From NCBI GenBank assembly GCA_905233135.1, contig CAJOCQ010000006.1:36672-100671 (forward strand): a stretch of 64,000 nucleotides of DNA, in the 5' to 3' direction. A model generated the notes under the pieces. It was not told the origin of the DNA, searched no databases, and saw only the letters and a list, made by a program, of their open reading frames with translations. A program made the position numbers and the translations under genes. This DNA is from an uncultured Selenomonadaceae bacterium (GTDB taxonomy: Bacteria; Bacillota; Negativicutes; Selenomonadales; Selenomonadaceae). Positions within the stretch are counted from its first letter, which is position 1, and every line of letters starts with the position of its first letter. This document shows positions 31,861 through 40,781 of this stretch, piece after piece.

Positions 31861-32558
31861 TTGCTCATTTCAAATTCAACGTTGACGCTAGCCGAACAAC
31901 TCAAAGTTCCTGATTCAATCGGCGTTTCAACAGCCATATCCATTTCGGCGGCAGCCATAAACATTTTGTTTGCACGCGGCGCGGAAATTGTGCCGTAATT
32001 CACAGAAACATTTTTAACGCCAATAATAGTTTTGCCCAATTCTGCGGCGACAACTTCAGCCTTCGCCCGCGCGTCACGAACTGCAAGCCTTATAGCCTCG
32101 TTTTGCAAATTGCCCTTGTTTTTAATTCCGAATTGCAACGAATCAATATTATTTGCGCCGTGCGCCAATGAATTATCAATAACTTTGCCGACCAAATTTA
32201 AATCGTCAACAATAATTGTAACGGTGTTGTTCGCTTCGTAGCCGTCAGCAACACGCTTGTTGTTTTCCTGCCTGTAATATTGGTGGAAAGAATAATTGCC
32301 CGTGCGAATATTTTTTTTGTCGATGCCGAGCGCGGCAACTGATTTAATAATTTCGCTTGCAATGCGGGCGTTATCGTTTTGAACTTTCGCCGCGTTTTTA
32401 TCGCGCGTAACAACGCCAACTGAAATTGTTGCTCTGTCAGGCGCAACTTCAACGACGCCTTCGCCGCTTACTGAAATTGTTGAAATTCTTTCTTCAGCCG
32501 CCGCAGTCGAATTTATTCCCAAAATCAAAATTATCATTAAAAATAAAATTGCCTTCAT
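31857..32558 (-). CDS. SIMPL-domain (DUF541) exported protein
   Basis: The 233-aa protein has a signal peptide (KAILFLMIILILGINSTAAA, cleavage before EERIS). The mature part carries the SIMPL pattern: ISVSGEGVVEVAPDRATISVGVVTRDKNAAKVQ, IRTGNYSFHQYY, and the late RLAVRDARAKAEVVAAELG. Relatives include BP26/OMP28 of Brucella, which form ring-like periplasmic assemblies, and E. coli YggE, linked to oxidative stress. A periplasmic location fits a diderm Firmicute. It is followed by the acyltransferase gene in one unit. Confidence 0.88.
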   Translation of the reverse strand: MKAILFLMIILILGINSTAAAEERISTISVSGEGVVEVAPDRATISVGVVTRDKNAAKVQNDNARIASEIIKSVAALGIDKKNIRTGNYSFHQYYRQENNKRVADGYEANNTVTIIVDDLNLVGKVIDNSLAHGANNIDSLQFGIKNKGNLQNEAIRLAVRDARAKAEVVAAELGKTIIGVKNVSVNYGTISAPRANKMFMAAAEMDMAVETPIESGTLSCSASVNVEFEMSK

Positions 32559-32602
32559 AAAATTGCCTCCAATATTTTTTAAAATTATAGCACAAGTTTT
32601 TA

Positions 32603-32631
32603 TTGCAGTCGAAGAAATTTTTTGGTATTAT
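32603..32631 (+). promoter_or_regulatory. Promoter of ylqD-rimM
   Basis: TTGCAG (32603) and TATTAT (32626) are 17 bases apart, and the ylqD start codon follows about 33 bases later behind AAGGAGG. Confidence 0.55.
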
Positions 32632-32663
32632 ATTTGCCGTAATTTTAAGGAGGTTAAAATTTT

Positions 32664-33059
32664 ATGGACAGTATTTCAATTAAAGTTCCCGTAACCATTA
32701 AGGCGAAACTTACCGAAAAACTTAAAGAACGTTTGATTGGCGATTTCACTAAAACCGCTGAACAAATGGAACTCGAAATTAAACAGATTGAAATTGACCG
32801 CAAGCGCGAACTCGATAACAACCCCGACAACGCGGCAAGGATTCAACAATTTTTCGGCAACGAAATTAATCAACGCCGCCAAAGAATTGCTGAAGCAAAT
32901 ATGCGCCGTGAAACTATCGAAAAACTTCAAATCGGCGCGGAAATTACGCAGGGTACGCTTGAACGCCAAGTTGAATTGAAAGTCGGCGACAATATGCGCG
33001 AAATTATGAACGTCGAAGTTTTGATTGAGGATGACAAAATTATTGCAATCAGAGGATAA
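32664..33059 (+). CDS. ylqD: YlqD-family protein
   Basis: The 131-aa cytoplasmic protein is mostly coiled coil (residues 25-90, rich in Glu/Arg/Gln), with a short beta-rich end (VELKVGDNMREIMNVEVLIEDDKIIAIRG). It matches the YlqD/DUF2869 family, whose function is unknown. In Bacillus and many Firmicutes ylqD lies directly before rimM in the rpsP-ylqC-ylqD-rimM-trmD operon; here only ylqD and rimM are together, and the unit ends with rimM. The rimM start lies inside the end of this gene. Confidence 0.85.
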   Translation: MDSISIKVPVTIKAKLTEKLKERLIGDFTKTAEQMELEIKQIEIDRKRELDNNPDNAARIQQFFGNEINQRRQRIAEANMRRETIEKLQIGAEITQGTLERQVELKVGDNMREIMNVEVLIEDDKIIAIRG

Positions 33060-33534
33060 AATTATTATCGGCAAAATCGGCAAGGCGCGCGGGCTTGACG
33101 GCACTTTGAAAATTATCCCGCTTACAGATTTTGAAGGGCGTTTTGATAACCTTGAAAAAATCGAAGTCGGCGGCAAAATGTTTCAAGTCGAAAAAGTTCA
33201 ACATATCGGCGGCGAAATTTTTATTAAGTTTGAAAATATCGACAGCCGCGAAGTTGCAAAAACTTTGACGAATAAATTTTTAAAAGTTCCACGCGCAGAA
33301 GCCGCGCCGCTTGAGGACGGCGAATTTTATACCTTCGATATTATCGGCTGCGAAGTTTTCGACGGCGAAAAAATTATCGGCAAGGTTGAAAATGTTCTCA
33401 AGACCGGCAGTAACGATGTCTTTCAAGTTTTGGGCGAAACTGAAATTTTAATTCCCGCGCTGAAAAGCGTTATAAAAAAAATCGACATTGCAAATAAAAA
33501 AATCTACCTTGCGGCAGATTTTTTTAGGGAATAG
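33043..33534 (+). CDS. rimM: 16S rRNA processing factor RimM
   Basis: RimM helps mature the 30S head by binding protein S19. The product is about 163 aa if it starts at TTG 33043 (LQSEDKIIIGKIGKARGLDGTLKI); the ORF-track start at 33025 would add six codons, and the overlap with ylqD makes the start uncertain. The N-terminal RimM domain (GKIGKARGLDGTLKIIPLTDF) is followed by the PRC-barrel domain (FYTFDIIGCEVFDG ... EILIPALKSVIKKIDIANKKI). The stop codon falls in a TTAGGG-type repeat (FFRE-stop). trmD, the usual next gene, is not here. Confidence 0.92.
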   Translation: MQSEDKIIIGKIGKARGLDGTLKIIPLTDFEGRFDNLEKIEVGGKMFQVEKVQHIGGEIFIKFENIDSREVAKTLTNKFLKVPRAEAAPLEDGEFYTFDIIGCEVFDGEKIIGKVENVLKTGSNDVFQVLGETEILIPALKSVIKKIDIANKKIYLAADFFRE

Positions 33535-33566
33535 GGGCTAGGGATTAGTGAAAATTTCCCTAGTCT
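33526..33566. repeat. TTAGGG-type repeat at the end of rimM
   Basis: AGGGAATAGGGGCTAGGGATTAG is followed by CCCTAGTC. It starts within the rimM coding sequence and supplies its stop codon, as the related tract does for topB. Confidence 0.65.
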
Positions 33567-33572
33567 TTATTT

Positions 33573-34742
33573 TTATTTTGGCAAAATTGCTAAGGCGTTG
33601 CCGACCGCTCTTTCTTTGCCGTCGCTCGGCTTATTAACCAAAAAATCTTTTACAACAAGCGCACTTGAGCCGCCGCCGTCCAAATTTATTGCATTGACTG
33701 CGCCAAATTCATTCAGCAAAATTTCCGCCCATTCCTGCAAAGTGCAACCCTTGCTGTGCGCCTGCCTGCCGTCAACTACCGCCAAAATATAATCGCCGTA
33801 TTCAGTCACGCCGACGGCTGAACGCGGCGCACGTCCAACGCGAATATCTGCAGGAAATTTTTCCTCTGCCGCAGTTACAAAAATTTTCCCGTCCATTACA
33901 AGGCGCGGACCCGCTCCGACAATATTCGGAATTTCATTAAAATTGCCGTATTCGCTCAAAATTTTTTGGTTAATTTTAATTTCGTCATCAATCTGCGCGG
34001 ATTTAAAAAATTCAGCCGCCGCGCCGTTGGCACTAATTATATAACCGCCCGCCGGTATCTTGTTATTGCCGCTGTGAAAAATATTCGTAATGACGCCGTC
34101 CTCAACCGCAATTTCAACGCCAAAATTATTTGTGCTCGTAGTCTTGCCGAAATATTCATTGAAAAGTACCAGAGAATCTGCGCCGCGTTCGCAATTCACG
34201 CCGTTAATAGGAATTTTATCGCCGTAAAAATCAATTTCGCCGCTGTAACGTACGCGCCCGAAAATCGCCGCGCCGTCTTCATAAATCCCAATCGCCGAGC
34301 GGTAAAAATCGTCAACGCCGACAATTTCGCCGTCAATTTTTGTAACGCCTATCAAACTTCCGTTCGTCATAAAATAGCTTGCGTTGATAATTGCAATATC
34401 GTCAAGATTTTTTGTCATTTGAGAAACGGTGGCTCGCCCGTGAATCTGATTTTTGGCAATAATCGGGCGCAATGTGTATTTTTCGTGCGCGGCAATTATT
34501 GCGAACGCCATAACGCCGTTTTTGTGATAAACCAAAAATTCTAAGCCTTCGTCTGCAGTTTCAACCGTTGGCGGCTCAAATGGTTCATTAACTTCAACAG
34601 TTTCAGGTTTTTCAACAATTTTGGGCGGTGTTTCTTCAACTTTTTCTTCTTCGAGTTCAAAAGGTTGTACGCTTGCCGCCGCCGCCGAATTAATTAAAAA
34701 CGTCGCTGCAAAAATTACGGCGGCTAATTTTTTTATTGTCAT
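33573..34742 (-). CDS. Exported phosphodiester glycosidase (NAGPA) domain protein
   Basis: The start was set at MTIKKLAAVIFAATFLINSAAAA, a clear signal peptide, 9 codons inside the ORF-track frame; 389 aa. A Pro/Glu-rich linker (PPKIVEKPETVEVNEPFEPP) joins it to a C-terminal NAGPA-like domain: INASYFMTNGSLIGVTKIDGEIV, ANGAAAEFFK, RAPRSAVGVTEYGDYILAVVDGRQ and the signature INLDGGGSSALVV. The domain is named after the human enzyme that removes GlcNAc from phosphodiesters; bacterial members probably act on envelope glycans. The linker resembles the one in the first gene of the window. Confidence 0.85.
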   Translation of the reverse strand: MTIKKLAAVIFAATFLINSAAAASVQPFELEEEKVEETPPKIVEKPETVEVNEPFEPPTVETADEGLEFLVYHKNGVMAFAIIAAHEKYTLRPIIAKNQIHGRATVSQMTKNLDDIAIINASYFMTNGSLIGVTKIDGEIVGVDDFYRSAIGIYEDGAAIFGRVRYSGEIDFYGDKIPINGVNCERGADSLVLFNEYFGKTTSTNNFGVEIAVEDGVITNIFHSGNNKIPAGGYIISANGAAAEFFKSAQIDDEIKINQKILSEYGNFNEIPNIVGAGPRLVMDGKIFVTAAEEKFPADIRVGRAPRSAVGVTEYGDYILAVVDGRQAHSKGCTLQEWAEILLNEFGAVNAINLDGGGSSALVVKDFLVNKPSDGKERAVGNALAILPK

Positions 34743-34847
34743 TATAAAATAAATCCTTCTTCCAATCAAAAAAATCGAGGCTTTTTAGCAAATGTAATTA
34801 TCTATAAATTAAAATTTTTATAACGTTGAACGAAGGTGCAACACGGT

Positions 34848-34965
34848 GCGCACGGACGCGCACCGCCGCGAATTTACCGCCGTGATGGCGGTACTCGCGG
34901 TTCAAAGTTTTTCTTTCTTTGCTTAAGCGTTTCTTTCTTTTTTTCAAAAAGAAAGAAATGCTGTA
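34848..34965. repeat. Mosaic structured repeat, related copy B2
   Basis: Within the 300-base gap between the NAGPA gene and the ogg terminator: GGTGCGCACGGACGCGCACC hairpin, CCGCC-GTGAT-GGCGG, CCGCGAA...TCGCGG, then the T/A hairpin TTTCTTTCTTTTTTTCAAAAAGAAAGAAA. The last module and its flank TTTTTCTTTCTTTGC match B1 at 16850-16895. Confidence 0.65.
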
Positions 34966-35004
34966 TCTTCACAAATTAAAAATTTTTAACAAGCTATAAT
35001 AAAA

Positions 35005-35042
35005 TTAAAAAAGCCGCCATAAATTTTCGGCGGCTAATTTTT
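35005..35042 (-). terminator. Terminator of the aroK-aroB-ogg unit
   Basis: AGCCGCC-ATAAATTTTC-GGCGGCT has a T run on the minus strand side and also T on the plus side, so it may act in both directions. Confidence 0.8.
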
Positions 35043-35900
35043 TCAGTAAATTAATTCCTTCGCACCAAAACGCTTGTAATAAAAAATGTACTGTTGCAAA
35101 ACTCCCGCCAAACTTCCAAACTCAACAAAAACATTTTCGCCCTTGAAATCTTCTTGAATGGCGCGCTTAATCCAAACGTCAATCGGAACTGCGGCAAAAC
35201 GATGATAAGCATACAGCGCAACGCACGCCGCAACTTTATCGCCAACGCCTTTAATAGTTTTCAAAGTGTCAATTAAATCGTCGTCGTTGTTTGAATATAA
35301 ATCGTCAAGCGCAATCGTCAAGCCCTTAACTTTTTGCAAGGCGTCATGCACATAAGCACTACGATAACCTAAAGAAAATCTTGAAAGTTCAAACGCCGAA
35401 ACTTTGCAAAGGTCATCAACTTTCGGAAAAGCTTTAACCGTCGAGCCGTCAGTTAAAACAAGGTCATCGCCGAAAGTGTCGCAGAGCAATTCTACAATCG
35501 TACGAATCGCCGGAATATTTTTACGTTGACTGATTATAAAACTAATCAAAGTTTCAAAAGGGTCTTGCCGCAAAATTCTAATACCCTTGCTGTATTCAAT
35601 AGCTTTATTCAAATATTCGCCGCAAGGTTTACCGTTTCCAAAATCTAAAATTTGTTGGCGAATTTCGGCGTAATTTGTTTCAATGTCAAAATACTTGCTC
35701 CAAATAATATCCCATTCGGCGTTACTGCAACTTATTTTAAATGTACCTTCTTCAACTTTTTCAATGTCAATAACGTGGTCAAGCGTAATGAATCTGAAAA
35801 CGCCGGGCGAAACTTCTTTTGGGCGGAAACATTGCCCGCTTTCTGTAATTTTTTCCAAATCAAAATCATCTTTTATATTTATGAGCGGCAAAATCTTCAA
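35043..35900 (-). CDS. ogg: OGG1-type 8-oxoguanine DNA glycosylase/AP lyase
   Basis: The 285-aa protein has the N-terminal OGG domain (ITESGQCFRPKEVSPGVFRFI) and a helix-hairpin-helix GPD core. TLKTIKGVGDKVAACVALYAYHRFAAVPIDVWIKRAI carries the catalytic lysine (GVGDKVA) and the aspartate (PIDVW). It removes 8-oxoguanine opposite cytosine and nicks the abasic site. The length and order match eukaryotic OGG1 and its clostridial homologues rather than MutM. It is last in the aroK-aroB-ogg unit, 6 bases after aroB. Confidence 0.9.
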   Translation of the reverse strand: MKILPLINIKDDFDLEKITESGQCFRPKEVSPGVFRFITLDHVIDIEKVEEGTFKISCSNAEWDIIWSKYFDIETNYAEIRQQILDFGNGKPCGEYLNKAIEYSKGIRILRQDPFETLISFIISQRKNIPAIRTIVELLCDTFGDDLVLTDGSTVKAFPKVDDLCKVSAFELSRFSLGYRSAYVHDALQKVKGLTIALDDLYSNNDDDLIDTLKTIKGVGDKVAACVALYAYHRFAAVPIDVWIKRAIQEDFKGENVFVEFGSLAGVLQQYIFYYKRFGAKELIY

Positions 35901-35906
35901 CCTCCT

Positions 35907-36995
35907 TTAGCAAATAATTTTTGTTAATGCCTCTTTAATAATTTTTTCCGGAACATTATCATAAATTTCAACCTTGCCGAAATCCTTCATCAGTACCCAA
36001 TTCAATTTGCCGCCTATAACTTTTTTATCACGGAAAAGGGCGTTGTAAACTCCTTCGACGTTGCAATATTTGCAATGCGTGTACATTCCGAAATTTTCAA
36101 TAAGATTTTTAAGGCGGTCAACTTTTTCAGCGTCAACATAACCCAACGCTTGACTGATTGACGCCGCGCCAATCATACCTATTGCAACCGCCTCGCCGTG
36201 CGAATATCTGGTATAGCCTGTTTCCTCTTCGATAGCGTGCGCTATTGTATGCCCGAAATTTAAAATTTTGCGCAAGCCCGATTCTTTTTCGTCGCGGCTG
36301 ACAACTGCGGCTTTAATTTCGCACGAGCGTTTTATAATGTGCTTTAAAACTTCAACGTTGCCGCCTAAAATTCCTTCGATATTTTTTTCAAGATAATTAA
36401 AAAAATTTGTATCGCAAATGACGCCGTATTTGACGACTTCGCCGAGCCCCGCTTTAATTTCGCGTTCAGGCAAAGTTTTAAGCGTTGTAACGTCAATAAA
36501 AACCGCCTTTGGCTGATAAAACGCGCCGATTAAATTTTTTCCGAGCCTGTGATTAATAGCGGTTTTCCCGCCAACTGAAGAATCAACCTGCGCGAGCAAA
36601 GTTGTCGGCACTTGAATAAAATTGACGCCGCGCAGAAAAGTTGCGGCAACGAATCCAGCCAAATCCCCGACAACTCCGCCGCCCAAAGCAATTACAACAG
36701 ATTTTCTGTCAAGGTTGGATTCAATAGCGCAGGTGTACAAATTTTCAACTTCGTAAAAAATTTTGGAAGTTTCGCCGGGCGGAATTACTTCAATTTCAAA
36801 ATTAATATCTTCGTAGCGGCTGAAAATTTCGCGCAGATTGTTTCCGTGAATCTTAAAAATATTTTCGTCAGTAACAACAAGAATTTTTTTCGAGAAATCA
36901 GAATCCATTACAAATTTAGCGACGTCATCGAAAAGATTTTCGCCGATAAAAATATTGTAGCTGTTTTCGCCGAGTTCGACTTTTAATTTTTCCAT
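35907..36995 (-). CDS. aroB: 3-dehydroquinate synthase
   Basis: The start was set at MEKLKVELGENSYNIFIGENLF (GAGGTAATTTC before it), 21 codons inside the ORF-track frame; 362 aa, normal length. The second enzyme of the shikimate pathway, it uses NAD and a divalent metal. Signatures include GGGVVGDLAGFVAATFLRGVNFIQVPTTLLAQVDSSVGGK and the metal-binding HTIAHAIE and YSHGEAVAIGM histidines. It follows aroK after 5 bases. Confidence 0.96.
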   Translation of the reverse strand: MEKLKVELGENSYNIFIGENLFDDVAKFVMDSDFSKKILVVTDENIFKIHGNNLREIFSRYEDINFEIEVIPPGETSKIFYEVENLYTCAIESNLDRKSVVIALGGGVVGDLAGFVAATFLRGVNFIQVPTTLLAQVDSSVGGKTAINHRLGKNLIGAFYQPKAVFIDVTTLKTLPEREIKAGLGEVVKYGVICDTNFFNYLEKNIEGILGGNVEVLKHIIKRSCEIKAAVVSRDEKESGLRKILNFGHTIAHAIEEETGYTRYSHGEAVAIGMIGAASISQALGYVDAEKVDRLKNLIENFGMYTHCKYCNVEGVYNALFRDKKVIGGKLNWVLMKDFGKVEIYDNVPEKIIKEALTKIIC

Positions 36996-37000
36996 AGAAA

Positions 37001-37519
37001 TTACCTCTGCATTTTTACTTTTTCGCAAATTTTGTTGACGATTTGGAGCGGCGACCAATCTGTTGTATCAATTTTACAATCTGCTTGAGAATAAAATTCT
37101 TCCCGCTCTGCCAAAAGTTTTTTGATAGTTTCGAGGCGTTCATTGCCGCCGTCGTCAAGTACGGGGCGTTCTCCGCGTTTTTCGGTGCGCCTGAAAATTT
37201 CTTCAGGGTCGGTAGTCAAGCAAATTATTATTCCAGAATCTTTCAGAAGCTGTAAATTTTCTGCGTCTTTGACAGTGCCGCCGCCCGTTGCAATGACAAT
37301 ATTTCGGCGTGCGCTTACTTCTTTAACGGCGGCTTTTTCAAGTTCCCTGAAATGTTTTTCGCCGTAAATTTCAAAAATTTTGGGGATTGACATTTTGGCG
37401 TCGTGTTCAATTTTTTCGTCCAAATCAACGAACGCACGCCCCAATTTCGACGCAAGCAATTTTCCCAAACTTGTTTTGCCCACGCCCATAAAGCCTATCA
37501 GAATTATATTTTCTCTCAT
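37001..37519 (-). CDS. aroK: Shikimate kinase
   Basis: The start was set at ATG 37519 (MRENIILIGFMGVGKTSLGKLLA), 7 bases after AAGG, giving 172 aa. The P-loop GFMGVGKTSLG, the shikimate-binding FVDLDEKIE and FRELEKAAV, and GGGTVKD are all present. It phosphorylates shikimate with ATP. It begins the aroK-aroB-ogg unit, just downstream of the mosaic repeat that separates it from aroC. Confidence 0.95.
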   Translation of the reverse strand: MRENIILIGFMGVGKTSLGKLLASKLGRAFVDLDEKIEHDAKMSIPKIFEIYGEKHFRELEKAAVKEVSARRNIVIATGGGTVKDAENLQLLKDSGIIICLTTDPEEIFRRTEKRGERPVLDDGGNERLETIKKLLAEREEFYSQADCKIDTTDWSPLQIVNKICEKVKMQR

Positions 37520-37562
37520 ATTCAAGCCTTTTAAGTTTTTTTAGCAAATTTTTTTATCTTAA

Positions 37563-37800
37563 ATGTTCTTTCTTTTTCCAAAGCAAAAAAGAAAGAACCA
37601 AAGAAAAGTGCTTTTACCGCCCGTCAGGGCCGCTCGGGTTCTGTACGCACTTAGTAACAGATGGCCCCCCTTTGGGGCCTCAACTTTTTCCTACGCATCA
37701 GCATTACCGCAAGCTGCGGCTTTAGTGACGGGCGGAGATTACATTAGCTGGTTGCAATTTTCAGCGTAAAAAATAGCAAGTGCCGCGCGTCCTGCGCGAA
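37563..37800 (+). repeat. Mosaic structured repeat, copy A2
   Basis: It fills the 380-base gap between aroK and aroC; the rest is A/T-rich. Modules in order: TTCTTTCTTTTTCCAAAGCAAAAAAGAAAGAACC, CGCCCGTCA ... TGACGGGCGG, GCCCCCC-TTT-GGGGCC, CCGCAAGCTGCGG, GTTGCAATTTTCAGCG and CCGCGCG-TCCT-GCGCG. It separates genes of the same pathway. Confidence 0.85.
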
Positions 37801-37899
37801 GTTTTTTGTTCAGCAACTGCAAATTTCGATTTTAAAGCATCAAATTTTGCCGTTACGCAGGGGTTAATATGTTTTTAGTATAAATATTCGTAAATAAAA

Positions 37900-38967
37900 T
37901 TAAAGCCCGTAATTTTTCAAAATTCGTTCGCGGTAATTTTTCAAATTGTTCAAAGTATCCTGTAAAAAATCTCCGCCGAATTTTTCAACAACAGAATCAG
38001 CCGTAACAATAGCCGCCATTGCCTCGCCTACAACCGCCGCCGCAAAAATTGCACAAGTGTCACTGCGCTCCTTGCTGGCAGTTGTTGGAGTTTTTGTGGC
38101 AATGTCAACAGTGCGGAGCGGCTTCATTAAAGTCGGAATTGGTTTCATTGCCGCGCGAATTATAATCGGTTCGCCGTTCGTCATACCGCCTTCAATTCCG
38201 CCTGCGCGGTTTGTTTTGCGGTAAATTTTTTTATTGTCGTCAATGAAAATTTCGTCGTGGACTTCGCTGCCGAATTTTTGAGCGTTCGCCCACCCGTCGC
38301 CAATTTCAACCGCTTTAATCGCTTGAATCGACATTACAGCCGCCGCAAATTTCGCGTCAATTTTTTTATCCCATTGAATGTAACTGCCGAGCCCTGCAGG
38401 TGCGCCCGTTATTTTAATTTCAAAAACGCCGCCTACAGTATCGCCGTTGCTTTTCGCCGCGTCGATTTTTTTTATAATTTCGGCTTCATTTAAAACCTTG
38501 CTTGAAATATTTATACCGCATTCGCGCAGGAAAATTTTACAAACTGCACCCGCCGCAACGCGCATTGTAGTTTCACGTGCGCTGGAGCGTTCCAAAATAT
38601 CTCGCACATCGTTTTTGCCGTACTTTGCCGCGCCCGTCAAATCGGCGTGTCCCGGTCTTGCGTTTGTAACTTTTTCGCCGCAGGGTAAACCTTCCGCGCT
38701 CATTTTTTCTTGCCAATTTGCAAAATCTTTATTTTCGACAATCAAAGTTATCGGACTGCCCAAAGTTTCGCCGAATCTTACGCCCGAACTTAAAATAATT
38801 TTATCGGTTTCAATTTTCATACGTGCGCCGCGCCCGTAGCCGCTCTGTCGCCTTGCAAGTTCGCTGTTTATAAATTCGCTGTCAATTTTTAAACCTGCGG
38901 GTATTCCTTCCAAAATTCCTGCAAGCCGCGCCCCGTGACTTTCGCCCGCGTCTATAAATCTAATCAT
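37900..38967 (-). CDS. aroC: Chorismate synthase
   Basis: The 355-aa flavoenzyme makes the last step to chorismate using reduced FMN without net redox change. Signatures are FIDAGESHGARLAGILEGIPAGL, RRQSGYGRGARMKIETDKI, SSARETTMRVAAGAVCK and GIEGGMTNGEPIIIRAAMKPIPTL, followed by the C-terminal ERSDTCAIFAAAVVGEAM. A Gram-positive-like long form lacks nothing visible. It lies upstream of aroK-aroB in the same direction but separated by repeat A2. Confidence 0.96.
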   Translation of the reverse strand: MIRFIDAGESHGARLAGILEGIPAGLKIDSEFINSELARRQSGYGRGARMKIETDKIILSSGVRFGETLGSPITLIVENKDFANWQEKMSAEGLPCGEKVTNARPGHADLTGAAKYGKNDVRDILERSSARETTMRVAAGAVCKIFLRECGINISSKVLNEAEIIKKIDAAKSNGDTVGGVFEIKITGAPAGLGSYIQWDKKIDAKFAAAVMSIQAIKAVEIGDGWANAQKFGSEVHDEIFIDDNKKIYRKTNRAGGIEGGMTNGEPIIIRAAMKPIPTLMKPLRTVDIATKTPTTASKERSDTCAIFAAAVVGEAMAAIVTADSVVEKFGGDFLQDTLNNLKNYRERILKNYGL

Positions 38968-38995
38968 AAAAATTTCTCCTTCGTCGAAATTTTTT

Positions 38996-39076
38996 AAAGA
39001 CTAATGGATAAAGCCTAAAGACTAGGGATTTTTCCTCTAATTCCTTCACTAAGTCTTAGTCTTTATTCACCAGTCT
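38996..39076. repeat. Short CCTAA/TAGGG-type tract between aroC and the PTS gene
   Basis: Units such as GACTAATGG, CCTAAAGACTAGGGA and CTAAGTCTTAGTC alternate with CACCAGTCTTTA. The tract can fold on itself and sits at the end of the PTS gene. It is more diverged than the one after topB. Confidence 0.5.
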
Positions 39077-40417
39077 TTAATCTTCCGGCGGGTCGTCAAA
39101 TCCCAAAATCCAAGTTGCAATAAATCCTGCAACGTACGCTACAACAACGCCAATCAAATAAACCGCAATGTTGTTTGTGGTTGCAGCGAGTGGCAAGCCC
39201 GAAATTCCCAAAGTCGCCGCTCCAACTTCAAAATTTGCTTGAACCGCGCCGCCGACTGCGCCGCCAATACACGCGCCTATAAACGGTTTGCCGAGCGGAA
39301 ATGTTACGCCGTAAATCAGCGGCTCGCCGACGCCCATCATTCCTACAGGCAACGCTGATGCTATAGTTTTTTTGAGAAATTTATTTTTTGTTTTGAAGTA
39401 GACAGCCGCCGCCGCGCCGACTTGTCCCGCGCCTGCCATTGCCAAAATTGGTAACAAAATTGTATAGCCGTATTGCGAAATTAATTCAACGTGAATCGGC
39501 GTCATTGCTTGGTGTACACCGAACATTACCAAAGGCAGCCATAAGCCCGCCAAAATAAATCCTACAGCCGCGCCGCCCGAATGTATCGCTGTTGTTGCCG
39601 CCGCGCCAATGTTTTCCGAAATTGCGCCGCCTATCGGTTGCAAAACAAATATTGCCGCCATTCCTGCAACTAAAACTGTTACAAGCGGCGTTAAAAATAA
39701 GTCGAACATTTCGGGTATAAATTTATGCAATTTCTTTTCAAGCCACGCCGCGAACGCCGCAACTAAAACTACTGAAATTATTCCGCCGCGTCCGGGCAAT
39801 AAATTTTCTCCGCCAATTTCAACATTTGCAAGCGCGGGGTGCGTCATAATTGCCGCAAGCACGCCTCCTAAAATCGGCGTACCGCCAAAAACTTTTCCCG
39901 CGTTGTACCCTACAAATAAATTCATTCCCCAAAAAACCGCGTTGCCGAAAACTGACAGCAATTTTATCATCGGCGCGTCAACGAGTTCAGGCGAAATTTT
40001 TAAAGTTACGCCAATTACGCCCGTTATCAAGCCGCAAGCTATAAAGCCGGGTATTAATGGAAAAAATATTCCTGCAATTTTTTTCAGGAAAAGTTTAGCG
40101 GGTGTAGCATTTTTCGCTCTAAATTCTTCGTGCAACGCTTTACCGTCGCCAATTTGCGGCTTTTTGTTTTTGCTCAAAATTTCGTTTAAGGCGTTTGTAA
40201 CATTCGTAGCTTTGCCGGGTCCCAAAATAATTTGAAATTCTGCGCCCGCGTCATACACGCCGCTTACGTCCTCCAAATTTTTTATTGCGTCAACCGCAAT
40301 TTTAGTTTTGTCCAAAACCTGCGCCCGAAGCCGCGTCATACAATTTGCTGCGCTTTGAATATTTTCTGCGCCGCCCAAATTTTTTAATATTTCGGCGGCT
40401 AAATTTTCATTCGTCAA
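39077..40417 (-). CDS. PTS EIIBC permease, glucose/N-acetylmuramate superfamily
   Basis: The start was set at TTG 40417 (LTNENLAAEILKNLGG), 8 bases after AAAGGAG; 446 aa. The EIIB domain (residues 1-80) has the phosphocysteine in AANCMTRLRAQV. The EIIC domain has about ten membrane segments with SVFGNAVFWGMNLFVGYNAGKVFGG and GVGEPLIYGVTFPLGKPFIGACIGG. This domain order matches MurP- and sucrose/trehalose-type permeases. No EIIA domain is fused and none lies nearby, so it must use an EIIA from elsewhere. The sugar is not certain; N-acetylmuramic acid is one possibility. Confidence 0.85.
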   Translation of the reverse strand: MTNENLAAEILKNLGGAENIQSAANCMTRLRAQVLDKTKIAVDAIKNLEDVSGVYDAGAEFQIILGPGKATNVTNALNEILSKNKKPQIGDGKALHEEFRAKNATPAKLFLKKIAGIFFPLIPGFIACGLITGVIGVTLKISPELVDAPMIKLLSVFGNAVFWGMNLFVGYNAGKVFGGTPILGGVLAAIMTHPALANVEIGGENLLPGRGGIISVVLVAAFAAWLEKKLHKFIPEMFDLFLTPLVTVLVAGMAAIFVLQPIGGAISENIGAAATTAIHSGGAAVGFILAGLWLPLVMFGVHQAMTPIHVELISQYGYTILLPILAMAGAGQVGAAAAVYFKTKNKFLKKTIASALPVGMMGVGEPLIYGVTFPLGKPFIGACIGGAVGGAVQANFEVGAATLGISGLPLAATTNNIAVYLIGVVVAYVAGFIATWILGFDDPPED

Positions 40418-40544
40418 ATAAAATTCTCCTTTCATAAACTAAAATATTATAATTCGTATGCAAAAAGCTTGCAAGCTTGACGCGGCAGGATTTTAATTTT
40501 TGACATTGAATTTTTAATTGAGAATTTTTTGGGAGGCAAAATAA

Positions 40545-40781
40545 ATGTGTTTAGCATTTCCTGCAAAGGTTATAGAAATTAAAGAAAATTTGGCGACAGT
40601 CGAACGCGCGGGCGTGAAACGCTCGGCAAGTTTAATGTTGTTGCCTGAAGCGAAAGTTGGTGATTATGTTTTGGTGCACGCGGGCTTCGCAATGCAGATT
40701 GTTGACGAGGAAGAAATTAAAATCCGCGACGCTTTAATAGCGGAAATGAACGGCGCACCGCGTACGGTGTTTTCATTATGA
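40545..40781 (+). CDS. hypC: Hydrogenase maturation chaperone HypC
   Basis: The 78-aa protein begins MCLAFPAKVIEI, with the essential N-terminal cysteine that remains after methionine removal and binds the iron-ligand complex. AGVKRSASLMLLPEAKVGDYVLVHAGFAMQIVDEEE is typical of the family. It passes the Fe(CN)2CO moiety between HypD and the hydrogenase large subunit. GGGAGGC lies 8 bases before the start, and the stop overlaps hypD by four bases. The hydrogenase itself is outside the window. Confidence 0.96.
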   Translation: MCLAFPAKVIEIKENLATVERAGVKRSASLMLLPEAKVGDYVLVHAGFAMQIVDEEEIKIRDALIAEMNGAPRTVFSL